DNA of 64,000 bases from assembly GCF_001591805.1 (NCBI RefSeq), contig NZ_BCVP01000009.1, positions 124,001 to 188,000 on the forward strand. The letters are read 5' to 3'. A program made the translations under genes and the position numbers. Source of the DNA: Neobacillus novalis NBRC 102450. Lineage in GTDB: Bacteria > Bacillota > Bacilli > Bacillales > Cytobacillaceae. Shown one piece after another: positions 1 through 8,154 of this stretch. A model generated the notes under the pieces. It was not told where the DNA came from and did not search any database. It worked only from the letters and a program-made list of their open reading frames with translations. Numbering within the stretch: the stretch's first letter is position 1; the number at the start of each line of letters is the position of its first letter.

Positions 1-47
1 CGGCGCCGATATTAATTGACTTTACATTAAACAGGTATCATCTTCAT

Positions 48-83
48 AAAAAAAGGGGATTTCTAATTAATTGGAAATCCTCC
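48..83 (-). terminator. Rho-independent terminator of the 67-237 small gene
   Basis: Read on the minus strand, GGATTTCC and GAAATCCCC form a stem over an A/T-rich loop, followed by a run of seven T. It overlaps the stop codon of the small minus-strand gene, so it probably ends that transcript. Confidence 0.65.
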
Positions 84-237
84 TTTTCCTGTATCTTCTA
101 TTTTCCAAATTCATAATGTGTTCCCTCATTAGAGCTTCGTTTATCTTGGTGTTTTTCATTGACAGCCATTCCTTTACGAGAACAATCGGTTCTATCTCTA
201 TGACAGGAAAATTACCATATATGATTTCAATTTCCAT
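67..237 (-). CDS. Small hypothetical protein, 56 aa
   Basis: This 56-residue reading frame runs from ATG at 237 to TAA at 67. A clear GAGGTGAG ribosome site lies about 5 bases upstream and a terminator hairpin follows at once, which makes a real gene more likely than chance. The protein has an acidic, hydrophobic N-terminus (MEIEIIYGNFPVIEIEPIV) and a very basic C-terminus (ENRRYRKRRISN). I see no signal peptide, membrane segment or known domain. It could be a small regulator or nucleic-acid binder, but no function can be assigned. The plus-strand frame over the same bases has no such start context and was treated as its shadow. Confidence 0.55.
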   Translation of the reverse strand: MEIEIIYGNFPVIEIEPIVLVKEWLSMKNTKINEALMREHIMNLENRRYRKRRISN

Positions 238-320
238 TACACTCACCTCAATAATGTTAGATAATCCTATTATATAGAATTTTAAAAGTATAAAGAGATT
301 TATAAACTTATTAAAATAGC

Positions 321-351
321 TGAAACTTTTTGTAAGGGATTCTTCTCTAAT
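321..351 (+). promoter_or_regulatory. Putative ECF-type promoter of sigma operon 1
   Basis: TGAAAC at 321-326 matches the classical ECF -35 element. TCTAAT follows at 346-351. The second sigma/DUF4179 operon has the same arrangement (AAACTTTTT, 13-14 bases, TCTAAT), which suggests that each sigma factor autoregulates or that one regulator serves both. This is an inference from two copies. Confidence 0.4.
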
Positions 352-371
352 GAGCGGAAGGAGGTTAGGAA

Positions 372-917
372 ATGACTGAAATAAAATTGATAAAAAAAGC
401 GATAAACGGAAACAAAAAGGCTTTCGAAAAGCTTTTAGTCCTACATAGTGACCAATTGTACCGGACGGCCTATCTATATGTCGGCAATCGCGAGGATGCT
501 TTGGATGTTATTCAAGAAACAGCCTATAAAGCCCTTTTAGCTGTGGGTCAATTACGGGATGAAAAATTTTTCTTAACCTGGTTAACAAGGATCCTTATCC
601 ACTCTGCCTATGATTTGTTGAAAAAGAAGCAGAAGGAAATCCCAATTGATAAAATTATTGAGCTTTCACCTTCGAAAAGTGAAAAACGGGTTGAAGCCCT
701 AGATTTAGCAGATGCGATAGACCAATTAAATGAACATTATCGAAATGCAGTTATTCTCTTTTACTATCAGGACTTGCCGATTAGTGAAGTGGCAAAGTTA
801 ATGGATGTACCGGAAAATACGGTGAAAACCTATTTGTCTCGAGGGAAAAGCCAGTTGAAAAAGCTGTTGGGAGGAGAGGGCTATTATGAAGAAGAAATTT
901 TTTCAAGAGGAATATGA
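372..917 (+). CDS. ECF-type sigma-70 family RNA polymerase sigma factor
   Basis: This is a 181-residue alternative sigma factor of the extracytoplasmic-function type. Region 2 spans about residues 10-75 and carries the core-binding motif DVIQETAYKALL. Region 4 spans about 110-165 and ends in the DNA-binding helix-turn-helix ISEVAKLMDVPENTVKTYLS. There is no region 3, as expected for the ECF class. The start at 372 follows GGAGG at 359-363. The next gene begins inside its end (32-bp overlap) and encodes a membrane DUF4179 protein, the usual partner and probable anti-sigma factor. A close paralogue sits at 23678-24220 with the same partner. The signal it responds to cannot be read from the sequence. 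Confidence 0.9.
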   Translation: MTEIKLIKKAINGNKKAFEKLLVLHSDQLYRTAYLYVGNREDALDVIQETAYKALLAVGQLRDEKFFLTWLTRILIHSAYDLLKKKQKEIPIDKIIELSPSKSEKRVEALDLADAIDQLNEHYRNAVILFYYQDLPISEVAKLMDVPENTVKTYLSRGKSQLKKLLGGEGYYEEEIFSRGI

Positions 918-2232
918 GAAGATTGAAGTACCGAAAGAGGCCGTTTTACAAGCGATTAAGGCAGGAGTAGGCAGGGCTAATCCTGGTGAAAAACCTAGAA
1001 AAAACAAGGCTATTGTTTTAACGGCAGCCGCTGCAGCTGTGATCCTGATTTCTACGAGTTTTATGGTCCCGTCCGTATCGAAAGTAATGGCGGATATGCC
1101 TTTGATAGGGCAGTTTTTTAAAGACAAAGTCGGCGAAAATTTAGCCTCACAAAAGTTAATCACCCAATTAAATGAAACAAGCAGTCACAACGGGATTGAT
1201 GTATCCATCACAAGTGCTTATTATGATGGGGCCGTTATCGGGGTAACTTTTGATGTTAGGGGAAAGGTGAAAACGGATCAAGAAGGTAATCTTAGAGGGA
1301 TTTACGAGATATTTGATGGTGATAAACGGATTGATGACAGCAAAGAGCTTGTCTATCTGGAACACTCAGATAACGGGTATACCGGGCAGATTCAATTAAT
1401 TTACCCAAAACTAGAATTGCCAGCAGATACAACCTTCCCGCTTGAATTCAAAAGTATTGGCGAAGAAGAGGGGTCCTGGAGATTTAATGTGCCCATTAAG
1501 CAATTAGCCTACGAAACAATCATGACGGATAAAGAAAGTGAAAAGGGAGATATAAAGGTTCACTTTGATTCGATTATCGCTGGGAAGGCCTCGACGGCAA
1601 TTAATTATACGGCATCATTTCCAAGTGAAGGCAAATATGATCAAGTCAGATTAGCGGTTTTTGACGACAAAGAAAATCCAATCCATCTCATAGCAGATGG
1701 AATTGATTTGGAGACGAAAAAGACCGGGAATCAATTCATTGTCAAAGGAAGAACGATTATTCCCCAGGCCTTAAAAGGAAAAACAAGCTATTTGGAGATT
1801 CGTCCTGCAGTAGCTCTAGAGGAGCCAGATCAATTTGTTTCAATCAACGAGCTTACTCCTGTACAAATAAAGTCCAATAGACAAGATCTAACAGTAAATG
1901 TGGAAAAAGTCAGCTTAAATGGCAAGCGTTTTACAATCGATTTCCAAATTAATAACGGGGAAAATAGAAATGAGCCATTCAATTTCTTTCAAGATTTCGC
2001 CAAAAATGATGTAACATTAGTGGAAGAATCCCGGAAAGATATATATGAAGCACCAATTAACCATACAATAAAAACCTTAGATAAAGCCAAATTACGCTTC
2101 AGAAGCACATTTGACCTGAGTGAATTAAACAATTTTAATCCTGAAGACTATGTGGTAAGAGTAAGATTAGGCTCAATGAGTGCGAATATGCCACTCGAAA
2201 TAGAGCCTGTGAAAATTGAATTACAGAACTAG
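886..2232 (+). CDS. DUF4179 domain-containing membrane protein, probable anti-sigma factor
   Basis: The protein has 448 residues: a short cytoplasmic N-terminus of about 40 residues, one transmembrane helix at about 44-62 (AIVLTAAAAAVILISTSFMV) and a long extracytoplasmic part. The segment just after the helix (DMPLIGQFFKD, then residues about 95-190) is typical of DUF4179. Such proteins are encoded with ECF sigma factors and are thought to hold them at the membrane. The 32-bp overlap with the sigma gene implies translational coupling, and GGAGG at about 871 serves the ATG at 886. The second copy at 24204-25520 has the same architecture with diverged sequence. The anti-sigma role is inferred from context. 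Confidence 0.85.
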   Translation: MKKKFFQEEYEKIEVPKEAVLQAIKAGVGRANPGEKPRKNKAIVLTAAAAAVILISTSFMVPSVSKVMADMPLIGQFFKDKVGENLASQKLITQLNETSSHNGIDVSITSAYYDGAVIGVTFDVRGKVKTDQEGNLRGIYEIFDGDKRIDDSKELVYLEHSDNGYTGQIQLIYPKLELPADTTFPLEFKSIGEEEGSWRFNVPIKQLAYETIMTDKESEKGDIKVHFDSIIAGKASTAINYTASFPSEGKYDQVRLAVFDDKENPIHLIADGIDLETKKTGNQFIVKGRTIIPQALKGKTSYLEIRPAVALEEPDQFVSINELTPVQIKSNRQDLTVNVEKVSLNGKRFTIDFQINNGENRNEPFNFFQDFAKNDVTLVEESRKDIYEAPINHTIKTLDKAKLRFRSTFDLSELNNFNPEDYVVRVRLGSMSANMPLEIEPVKIELQN

Positions 2233-2262
2233 TTTTTTCAAATTGTTGATATTTTATTTAGC

Positions 2263-2290
2263 AAATTCCTGCAGGAACAAAGGAATTTTG
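2263..2290 (+). terminator. Weak terminator-like hairpin after the first DUF4179 gene
   Basis: AAATTCCT (2263-2270) pairs with AGGAATTT (2281-2288) across a 10-base loop. The T-run after it is short, so this could be a modest terminator or chance. Confidence 0.3.
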
Positions 2291-2367
2291 TTACCGCAAT
2301 TATCCAATCATAATCCATTTCCTAATAACCCAAAATAAAAAGGCTTGGTTTTTAGTCAAAGGGGGAA

Positions 2368-2784
2368 ATGGTGTTGAAATGGCATAAAACGATACTTTCG
2401 ATGATCCAGCAGCGTCAAGATAAGAAGGTCGCCTTAGTCGTGGATACTTCCACAAATGAAGCACCAACCATACTCATCAATAACATAGTAAAATTGTTTG
2501 AACAATTGAAGCCGGATACAATTTTGGTTCAAGCAGATTTCAAAATCCGAAGTATTTCCCAAGTTAAAAGTGATACGATTAAATACTATACACACGGGAA
2601 ATCCTCCTATACATTAGCGCTGGAATGGGCAGCAGAAGAACAAGTGGATACACTATTTTATATAACTGACGTTACAGGCTTTTTTTCGGAAGAAATGGAG
2701 AAAGTTGATTTTGAATTATTTTGGCTGGTGCCAGGCACGTTTCTACCACGAGTACCATTTGGCAAAGCAATTAAAGTGGCATAA
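2368..2784 (+). CDS. Stand-alone VWA-like domain protein (DUF2201 C-terminal type)
   Basis: The 138 residues resemble only the C-terminal VWA-like half of DUF2201 proteins. An ALVVDTS strand stands where the metal-site strand lies, LVQADFKIRSISQVKS is the second strand, LFYITDVTGFF is a TD-containing third strand, and the ending is VPFGKAI. The metallopeptidase-like N-terminal region of the full family (about 400 residues) is absent, so this is either a domain-only form or a 5'-truncated relative. AAAGGGGG at 2358-2365 sits very close to the ATG at 2368, so GTG at 2371 or TTG at 2374 may be the real start. Nothing adjacent is a MoxR-type ATPase, the usual partner. Function unknown. Confidence 0.65.
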   Translation: MVLKWHKTILSMIQQRQDKKVALVVDTSTNEAPTILINNIVKLFEQLKPDTILVQADFKIRSISQVKSDTIKYYTHGKSSYTLALEWAAEEQVDTLFYITDVTGFFSEEMEKVDFELFWLVPGTFLPRVPFGKAIKVA

Positions 2785-2831
2785 AAAGGGAATCTCTCAT
2801 TTAGTTTTTATGGGGGATTCCCCTTTTTTGT
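2783..2831 (+). terminator. Rho-independent terminator
   Basis: An AAAAGGGAATC arm pairs with GGGATTCCCCTTTTTT across a loop directly after the VWA-like gene and ends in a T-run. Confidence 0.75.
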
Positions 2832-2911
2832 GAGTTAGGCATCTGAGTGGTGATTTTGTAGTACTTATTCGTGACTATACAAATTATAGGACAATAATCC
2901 CCAATTATTTA

Positions 2912-2964
2912 TTGACATATACAGTACAACTGTATAAACTAAAACTATATAGTTCAACTGTATA
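2912..2964 (+). promoter_or_regulatory. Promoter with two PadR-type operators
   Basis: TTGACA (2912-2917), a 17-base spacer and TAAACT (2935-2940) form a good sigma-A promoter. Two palindromes overlie it: TATACAGT-N3-ACTGTATA at 2918-2936 (perfect arms) and TATATAGT-N3-ACTGTATA at 2946-2964 (one mismatch), 28 bp apart. One lies between -35 and -10 and one just downstream, which fits repression by the PadR protein encoded next. Confidence 0.7.
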
Positions 2965-2993
2965 TTAAGAAGTTACACAATCAGGAGGAAATA

Positions 2994-3320
2994 ATGAAAA
3001 GGGATAAACATATTCCACTCACAGAAACCGTTTATTACATTCTCTTGTCCTTATTAGAGCCGGCACATGGATATCTTATTCTGCAAAAAGTGGAGGAACT
3101 TAGTTACGGACAGGTAAGAATGGCTGCCGGCACATTGTATGGGGCAATTGAAAATCTACTAAAACTTAAATTTATTCAACCTGTCGAAAGCGGGGATAGT
3201 CGCCGGAAGGTCTATAAAATTACTGAGATGGGGAAAGAAATTTTGCGTTTGGATTTAGAAAGAATGCAGCATATGATTGGAATTACTGAAGAATCTTTTA
3301 AAAGAGGTGGGATCTCATGA
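2994..3320 (+). CDS. PadR family transcriptional regulator
   Basis: A 108-residue winged-helix repressor of the PadR family. The N-terminal wHTH includes ILLSLLEPAHGYLILQKVEE and the conserved segment GTLYGAIENLLKLKFI, followed by the wing (SGDSRRKVYKITEMGKEIL). AGGAGG precedes the ATG at 2994. It overlaps the next gene, a DUF2812 protein, by 4 bp (ATGA), the standard PadR/DUF2812 pairing in Firmicutes. The two palindromes upstream suggest autoregulation. The effector is unknown, although members of this family often control membrane-stress or drug-response genes. Confidence 0.9.
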   Translation: MKRDKHIPLTETVYYILLSLLEPAHGYLILQKVEELSYGQVRMAAGTLYGAIENLLKLKFIQPVESGDSRRKVYKITEMGKEILRLDLERMQHMIGITEESFKRGGIS

Positions 3321-3931
3321 GAAGGTTTAAATTGTTTTTAGATTTCGAAAAGGAAGCAAGATGGCTGAATGAAATGGCTTCAGAGGGGTATGACCTAGTT
3401 GGAAAGTCATTTGGATATCGATTTCGCAAATCTAAGCCCGATAATGCTAATATAAAAATTGATTACCGTTTATTTAAAAAACAGGCGGACTTTGTAGATT
3501 ACTATACTCTATTTGAAGATAGCGGCTGGGAGCATCTGGCAGGGACAAAAAGTTCTGGGGCTCAATATTTTAAAAAAGTCAGTAAAGATGCTGACGAAGA
3601 TATTTTTTCAGATATCGATTCCAAAGCCGGCAGGTACAAAAGACTTTCGCAGATGTATTTATCATTAGCCATATCCTATCTCCCTATTCTCGTAGCATTA
3701 GTGACGACAAAGGCCATACACGTTGAGGCTTTCTTTAACCCGAAACAATTGTACTTTACTCCTGGATTATGGGATAAAGCAGGAGCTGACTTTTGGGGGG
3801 CATTCCTTTTTGAAACACCATTTGCCTTCTTCAGAGGATTTGCCTGGACGGCTTTTCCAATAATGATTGCTTTATGTCTAATCTTTAGTTACAAAGCGGA
3901 GCAGCGATATCAGAAAATAAAAAAGTCGTAG
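3317..3931 (+). CDS. DUF2812 domain-containing membrane protein
   Basis: 204 residues. The N-terminal domain (about 1-90) opens with FKLFLDFEKEARWLNEMA and contains the typical YRFRKS and VDYYTLFEDSGWEHL motifs of DUF2812. Two hydrophobic segments follow at about 113-132 and 175-195, and the tail is basic. The start codon overlaps the stop of the PadR gene, so the two are translationally coupled. The molecular role of DUF2812 proteins is not known to me. Coupling to PadR suggests a membrane-stress or drug-response function. Confidence 0.85.
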   Translation: MRRFKLFLDFEKEARWLNEMASEGYDLVGKSFGYRFRKSKPDNANIKIDYRLFKKQADFVDYYTLFEDSGWEHLAGTKSSGAQYFKKVSKDADEDIFSDIDSKAGRYKRLSQMYLSLAISYLPILVALVTTKAIHVEAFFNPKQLYFTPGLWDKAGADFWGAFLFETPFAFFRGFAWTAFPIMIALCLIFSYKAEQRYQKIKKS

Positions 3932-4038
3932 TCACTTCTAGTTCGAGTTCCTATACAATACTCTTTCACCTGTTCAATATTGCTATTTCATTTGGGGAGT
4001 AAATTAATTTACTCCCATTCAAATTTGCCCATACATTA

Positions 4039-4518
4039 TTAGTAGATGCGATTTATTAAATCATTAATTTTTATAGTTAACTTTTCTTTTAACTCTCCGT
4101 GTTCTTCGGCAGAAAAATGGTATTTACTATCACGCCATTTATCTTCAGAATATTGCCAAACAGGCTTTGGTATTCTTTCTTCTGGTTCCCATTCATATCG
4201 AGGAAATATATGAGCGTGTAAAAAAACATCCGTGTTTCCATAAATTGAATAATTAATTCTTCTGGGTTCACATACTTCTTGGATTGCATCTCCAATTATA
4301 CTCATATCAAGAAGGTATTCAGTTCTTTGCTTAACATCGAGGTCATTTAATGTATTAACATTAACAAAAGGTAAAAGAACGCAATATCCTGGAAGAAATT
4401 GAGTATCGCCAATAACAGCAAAACCACTTCTCATTTTTGCGATAACCATTGGATTTTCTCCTAAATGTGCAGATGCAATTCTGTCTTTTTTCCAATCTTC
4501 ATTTAAGCTTACTTTCAT
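4039..4518 (-). CDS. HIT-family (diadenosine tetraphosphate hydrolase-like) protein
   Basis: 159 residues resembling histidine-triad nucleotide hydrolases. The likely catalytic segment is VFLHAHIFPRYEW, in which the triad is reduced to HxH with Phe-Pro where the third His would be. FLPGYCVLLPF earlier corresponds to the conserved strand of the HIT fold. AAGGAG lies just before the ATG at 4518. It stands alone, so the substrate (probably a small nucleotide or dinucleoside polyphosphate) is inferred from the family only. Confidence 0.7.
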   Translation of the reverse strand: MKVSLNEDWKKDRIASAHLGENPMVIAKMRSGFAVIGDTQFLPGYCVLLPFVNVNTLNDLDVKQRTEYLLDMSIIGDAIQEVCEPRRINYSIYGNTDVFLHAHIFPRYEWEPEERIPKPVWQYSEDKWRDSKYHFSAEEHGELKEKLTIKINDLINRIY

Positions 4519-4616
4519 TTTTGTCTACTCCTTAAGTTTTGTTGATTTTACTACTTCTATAAATGTTTTTATATCTCCTGCTAATAAAACATACCTGATA
4601 CGTTACTTGAGCTAGA

Positions 4617-4643
4617 AAAAAAGGCCGCAGCAGCTTCGGCCTT
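4617..4643 (-). terminator. Terminator-like hairpin upstream of the HIT gene
   Basis: AAGGCCG (4621-4627) pairs with CGGCCTT (4637-4643). The T-run lies on the minus strand, so it would stop minus-strand transcripts about 100 bases before the HIT start. It may be an insulator or a leader attenuator. Confidence 0.5.
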
Positions 4644-4763
4644 AAGTATTTAAGTTAATTCAGTAATTTATTTGAAACAGCGTTTTAAGCAGGATTTCAT
4701 TTCCAACTTGTTGAATATACCATTTATAAAGGAACCTTTGAAAAAGATAGGGAGTGGTTGGAA

Positions 4764-5306
4764 ATGTTAAATTTGAAAGCAAATAATGAATTGAAAAGAT
4801 GGGTTAAAACAATATTTATAGCAATTGGATTAACACTGGTTATACGGACATTTCTCTTCTCTCCTTACGTTGTAGATGGTGCTTCAATGGAGCCAACATT
4901 ACATAATCATGAAAAAATCTTTGTTAATAAAGTTTATTATTCCGACCATTTTAATAGAGGTGACATCATCATTATTAAAGGTTCTGATGAAAACTATGTG
5001 AAAAGAATCATTGGTATGCCGGGTGATGAGATTGAAATGAAAGGTGACCAATTATTAATCAATCGGGTGCCATATAAGGAAACCTATTTAGCTGAAAATC
5101 TTAAATTTGCGAAACTGCAAGGAAGCAGATTAACTGAAGACTTTGGCCCGATTGTCCTTCCAAAAAACCAATATTATGTAATGGGCGACAATCGATTAAA
5201 AAGTAAGGACAGCCGGAATGGGTTGGGATTTATTAAAGGGGAAAACATTATCGGAAAAAGTGAATTCGTCTTATTTCCTTTTTCAAAAATAAGGAACATA
5301 AAATAG
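4764..5306 (+). CDS. lepB: Signal peptidase I
   Basis: A type I signal peptidase (S26) of about 180 residues, the compact Gram-positive form. One N-terminal membrane helix (about 15-33) is followed by the catalytic serine in DGASMEPTLHN, the general-base lysine in YVKRIIGMPGD and the conserved MGDNRLKSKDSRNGLGF box. It cleaves signal peptides of exported proteins on the outer membrane face. The ATG at 4764 was chosen because GGGAG (4750-4754) lies 9 bases upstream; a TTG at 4758 is the alternative. The gene is monocistronic. Bacilli usually carry several such paralogues (the Sip group). Confidence 0.92.
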   Translation: MLNLKANNELKRWVKTIFIAIGLTLVIRTFLFSPYVVDGASMEPTLHNHEKIFVNKVYYSDHFNRGDIIIIKGSDENYVKRIIGMPGDEIEMKGDQLLINRVPYKETYLAENLKFAKLQGSRLTEDFGPIVLPKNQYYVMGDNRLKSKDSRNGLGFIKGENIIGKSEFVLFPFSKIRNIK

Positions 5307-5359
5307 CATTGGGATCAAATTAGGACGTATAAAGACTTTGATTACTTTATACATGTAGG

Positions 5360-5394
5360 AAAAGCTCGGAGGCATTCACCGAGCTTTTTTTTTG
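5360..5394 (+). terminator. Rho-independent terminator of the signal peptidase gene
   Basis: AAAGCTCGG pairs with CCGAGCTTT and eight or more T follow. On the other strand it ends in TTTT, so it may act both ways. Confidence 0.85.
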
Positions 5395-5400
5395 ATGGCC

Positions 5401-5425
5401 GATAGGAAAGTATAACTTTCCCATC
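5401..5425 (-). terminator. Hairpin after the 31-aa minus-strand gene
   Basis: GATAGGAAAG pairs with CTTTCCCATC. There is no T-run of its own, but it stands directly before the bidirectional terminator and may protect the 3' end. Confidence 0.4.
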
Positions 5426-5432
5426 AGTGCAA

Positions 5433-5528
5433 CTACGCTTTATGAACCGCCCTAACAGGCGCGCCAATCGGCGAATTTTCTTTATTTACCAATTCTACAA
5501 TCCTCTTCATACGAATTGGTTTACTCAA
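5433..5528 (-). CDS. Small hypothetical protein, 31 aa
   Basis: A very short frame begins at TTG 5528, with AAAGAGGTG about 5 bases upstream inside the last codons of the GNAT gene, and ends at TAG 5433. The product is basic (MSKPIRMKRIVELVNKENSP, then IGAPVRAVHKA). The well-placed ribosome site, the 2-base gap to the preceding gene and the hairpins that follow support translation coupled to the GNAT gene. No domain is recognised. It may also be the remnant of a longer protein. Confidence 0.45.
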   Translation of the reverse strand: MSKPIRMKRIVELVNKENSPIGAPVRAVHKA

Positions 5529-5530
5529 AT

Positions 5531-5947
5531 TCACCTCTTTCTCGAAATGATAAACCCATTTTCAACCTTATCAAAGCCGATCCGAGGATAATATTCCATC
5601 GCAGCAGGGGCGGACAATAGCAATAACATGACCTCGTCGCCAATCTGTTCTTGAACAAGTTTGACTAATTCTTTACCGATTCCCCGTTTTTGATAGTTTC
5701 GGTTTACCGCCAAGTCTGATAAATAACAGCAATAGCTGAAATCTGTAACCGCTCTTGCTACTCCTACTAATGCTTGTTCATCCCATGCGGTAATGAGCAA
5801 GTCAGCGTGTTCAATCATTCGCTCCAGACGTGGCAGATCATCAACAGGCCGTGTTATCCCTGACTTTTTGAATACATCTGATAATTGCTCTGCTGTAACA
5901 GCGGCACCAACTTTAAAGTCAATTCCTTTACCATCTGAAAAATTCAT
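5531..5947 (-). CDS. GNAT family N-acetyltransferase
   Basis: About 138 residues of the Gcn5-related acetyltransferase fold. The acetyl-CoA motif A is seen in YLSDLAVNRNYQKRGIGKELV, with the pyrophosphate-binding signature QKRGIG, followed by a final YYPRIGFDKV motif. ATG 5947 is preferred to ATG 5959 because GGAAGGG abuts the latter but is 11 bases from 5947. The substrate cannot be told from the sequence. A 31-residue frame follows in apparent coupling. Confidence 0.85.
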   Translation of the reverse strand: MNFSDGKGIDFKVGAAVTAEQLSDVFKKSGITRPVDDLPRLERMIEHADLLITAWDEQALVGVARAVTDFSYCCYLSDLAVNRNYQKRGIGKELVKLVQEQIGDEVMLLLLSAPAAMEYYPRIGFDKVENGFIISRKR

Positions 5948-6098
5948 CGTAAACAACATCCCTTCCGGCTTTATTATCTATGATTATAGAAAATAACTGA
6001 TATGCCCAAAAGGGTCAGTTATTATATAATTAACAATACCAGATTGTCAGGTTTAATTGGAAGTTGTTGTTAAACTATTAGAAACGAGGGCGAATCCA

Positions 6099-6713
6099 AT
6101 GTATATACCAAAACATTTTAAAATCGAAGATGAAGAAATGATTTATGAGCTTATCGAAAAATACAGCTTTGCCACTTTATTTTCACAGCATAATGGAGAA
6201 CCGTACGCAACGCATCTTCCACTGACCTTAAATAAAGATGAAAGTGCTTTATATGGTCATTTTGCACGTGCCAACGAGCAGTGGAAGGATGTAGCAAACC
6301 AACAAGTTCTTGTGGTTTTCCAAGGTCCTCACTGTTATATTTCACCATCTTGGTATGAAACCACGAAGGCAGTACCAACTTGGAATTATGTTTCGATCCA
6401 TGTATATGGAAAGATGGAGATTGTCGAAGATGAAAAAGTACTATTCGATTCGTTAAATGACATGGTAAATAAATATGAAAGCCCCGATAGTCCGTACAAT
6501 TTACATGATATAGAACCCAGTTTTATCGAGGGAATGAGTAAAGGAATTGTAGCGTTCAAAATAAACATCACAAAAATTGAAGCAAAAGCTAAATTAAGTC
6601 AAAATCATCCCTTAGAACGACAAGAGTTAGTTATTAAACAACTAGAAAACACATCTAATCAAGATAATAAACACATAGCATCCCTTATGAGGAAGAGTCT
6701 TCAAAAAATGTAA
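6099..6713 (+). CDS. FMN-binding negative transcriptional regulator, PaiB family
   Basis: 204 residues, the usual PaiB length. The conserved start MYIPKHF, the FMN-binding split-barrel segments ([20 protein letters not shown]) and the signature [14 protein letters not shown] are all present. In Bacillus, PaiB is encoded with PaiA and affects degradative-enzyme and sporulation genes. No PaiA-like gene adjoins here, although a GNAT gene lies divergently upstream (5531-5947). The ATG at 6099 is used because of the MYIPKHF start and the GAGGG site before it. Whether it binds DNA itself is uncertain. Confidence 0.88.
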   Translation: MYIPKHFKIEDEEMIYELIEKYSFATLFSQHNGEPYATHLPLTLNKDESALYGHFARANEQWKDVANQQVLVVFQGPHCYISPSWYETTKAVPTWNYVSIHVYGKMEIVEDEKVLFDSLNDMVNKYESPDSPYNLHDIEPSFIEGMSKGIVAFKINITKIEAKAKLSQNHPLERQELVIKQLENTSNQDNKHIASLMRKSLQKM

Positions 6714-6742
6714 AACGCAATATCAAACATCAAATAACAAAA

Positions 6743-6774
6743 GATGGCATGGAATATGTTCCAAGCCATTTTTT
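6743..6774 (+). terminator. Rho-independent terminator
   Basis: AGATGGCATGGAA pairs with TTCCAAGCCATTTTTT with few mismatches, between the convergent PaiB and DinB genes. Confidence 0.75.
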
Positions 6775-6846
6775 AGTGTTCGTTGATCAGCTAAAGTTGC
6801 ATTTATCTCCATCTTAAGGAATAAACTTGTTAGCGGAACGGCATTT

Positions 6847-7320
6847 TTAGTCCCATATCAAGGGTCTCTCCAAACCAATCATTCGTAAGTACTGTAAAAA
6901 TTGACCCGTATGAACCGCATCGTGGTAGGCAATCCGTAAAAGCATGTCTCCTAAATATCGCTGATAGCCAACGTCACTGCGATCAATAAGTCTAGACTCT
7001 AACTCCTCAGCTGTAAGGGATTCAACATATGCAATAAAATCATCAAAATACGGTTTCGATAGTTCAATCTCCTTTTCAACAGATACGATAGGTTCTTGCT
7101 CGAATGGAGGAGGTGTTTCATCTTTAACTGACCCGCTATTTTTTAAAACCATATGATAATAGAAACTTGCACTCCATACATGACGAATCATTTCTCCAAA
7201 GGACATCGCCTCTTTATCGGGTCGCCAGTCCATCCAGCTATCGGGAAGATACTTCCATAAATTAATGGAGCGCCGACGGGTCTCTTGTAAATTCAATATA
7301 CTGAGATCAATTGCATTCAT
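6847..7320 (-). CDS. DinB family protein
   Basis: 157 residues of the DinB/YfiT four-helix bundle fold. Metal-ligand histidines are seen at MIRHVWSASFYYH near residue 45 and in the C-terminal motif RIAYHDAVHTGQFLQYL. Several family members are divalent-metal, thiol-dependent transferases; the reaction here is unknown. The ATG at 7320 follows AAGGAGG. The ArsR-type gene starts divergently 68 bases away, so the two may share control. A second DinB-like gene is at 44073-44597. Confidence 0.85.
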   Translation of the reverse strand: MNAIDLSILNLQETRRRSINLWKYLPDSWMDWRPDKEAMSFGEMIRHVWSASFYYHMVLKNSGSVKDETPPPFEQEPIVSVEKEIELSKPYFDDFIAYVESLTAEELESRLIDRSDVGYQRYLGDMLLRIAYHDAVHTGQFLQYLRMIGLERPLIWD

Positions 7321-7388
7321 ACTAAATTCCTCCTTGTTGTCAAACTAGTATCATTGTAATAAAAATACACTTAGGGTATCATCGAAAT

Positions 7389-8084
7389 ATGAATGTATAT
7401 CCGAATTTTTCATATATTGCAAAACTAATGGCTGAACAAACAAGAGCCATCATTTTAGATAGTCTAATGAATGGACAGGCACTTCCAGCGAGCGAATTAG
7501 CTTATATGGCGAAAGTATCACATCCAACCATTAGTTCCCATCTTGCTAAATTAGTTGAAGGAAATTTACTTGTGATGGAGCAACACGGTAGACACCGCTA
7601 TTACCGACTTGCCAGTAAAGAAGTAGCGGAAGTGATCGAAAAGTTGGGAACAATCGCACCCCCTGTAGAAATTCGATCCTTACGACAGTCGAGTCAATTG
7701 AAGCAGGTACGTTTTGGCCGAACTTGTTATGATCATCTGGCTGGAGAACTTGGTGTAAAAGTAACAAAAGCTCTAATTGATAAAGAAATAGTATATCTTG
7801 AGGATGGATTATATGAAGTAACAAAGAAAGGAATAGAGTGGTTTACTCAATTTGGAATTAATATTGAAGAGGCAAATACAAAAAGGAGAATATTTGCAAA
7901 GCCCTGTCTTGATTGGAGTGAAAGACGCTATCATATTTCTGGCTGGTTAGGGTCAGCAATTGCCACTCATTTTTTTAATCACGGATGGATTACAAAAGCA
8001 GCAAAGAACCGTGCCGTTCAGCTTACACCAAAAGGTATAAATGCATTAAAAGAGCATTTTGGTATTTCAATTGTGGTTGAATAA
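7389..8084 (+). CDS. ArsR-type winged-helix transcriptional regulator
   Basis: 231 residues. The N-terminal ArsR-like wHTH (about 10-85) includes LPASELAYMAKVSHPTISSH as its recognition region and a wing MEQHGRHRYYRLAS. A C-terminal part of about 140 residues has conserved Cys and His (FGRTCYDHLAGELGV, KPCLDWSERRYHISG) that may sense a ligand or metal. Such long ArsR proteins are common in Bacilli. There is no strong ribosome site before ATG 7389, so the start is less certain. The divergent DinB gene may be its target. Confidence 0.82.
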   Translation: MNVYPNFSYIAKLMAEQTRAIILDSLMNGQALPASELAYMAKVSHPTISSHLAKLVEGNLLVMEQHGRHRYYRLASKEVAEVIEKLGTIAPPVEIRSLRQSSQLKQVRFGRTCYDHLAGELGVKVTKALIDKEIVYLEDGLYEVTKKGIEWFTQFGINIEEANTKRRIFAKPCLDWSERRYHISGWLGSAIATHFFNHGWITKAAKNRAVQLTPKGINALKEHFGISIVVE

Positions 8085-8154
8085 ATTTAATTTGTTTATA
8101 CTAGAAAAGCCTGTCAAATGACGGGATTTTCAATTAAATGAACAATATTTATTG

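Noticed and set aside
71..277. Plus-strand 68-residue hydrophobic frame
   Set aside because: It covers the antisense of the better-supported minus-strand gene at 67-237 and has no ribosome site.
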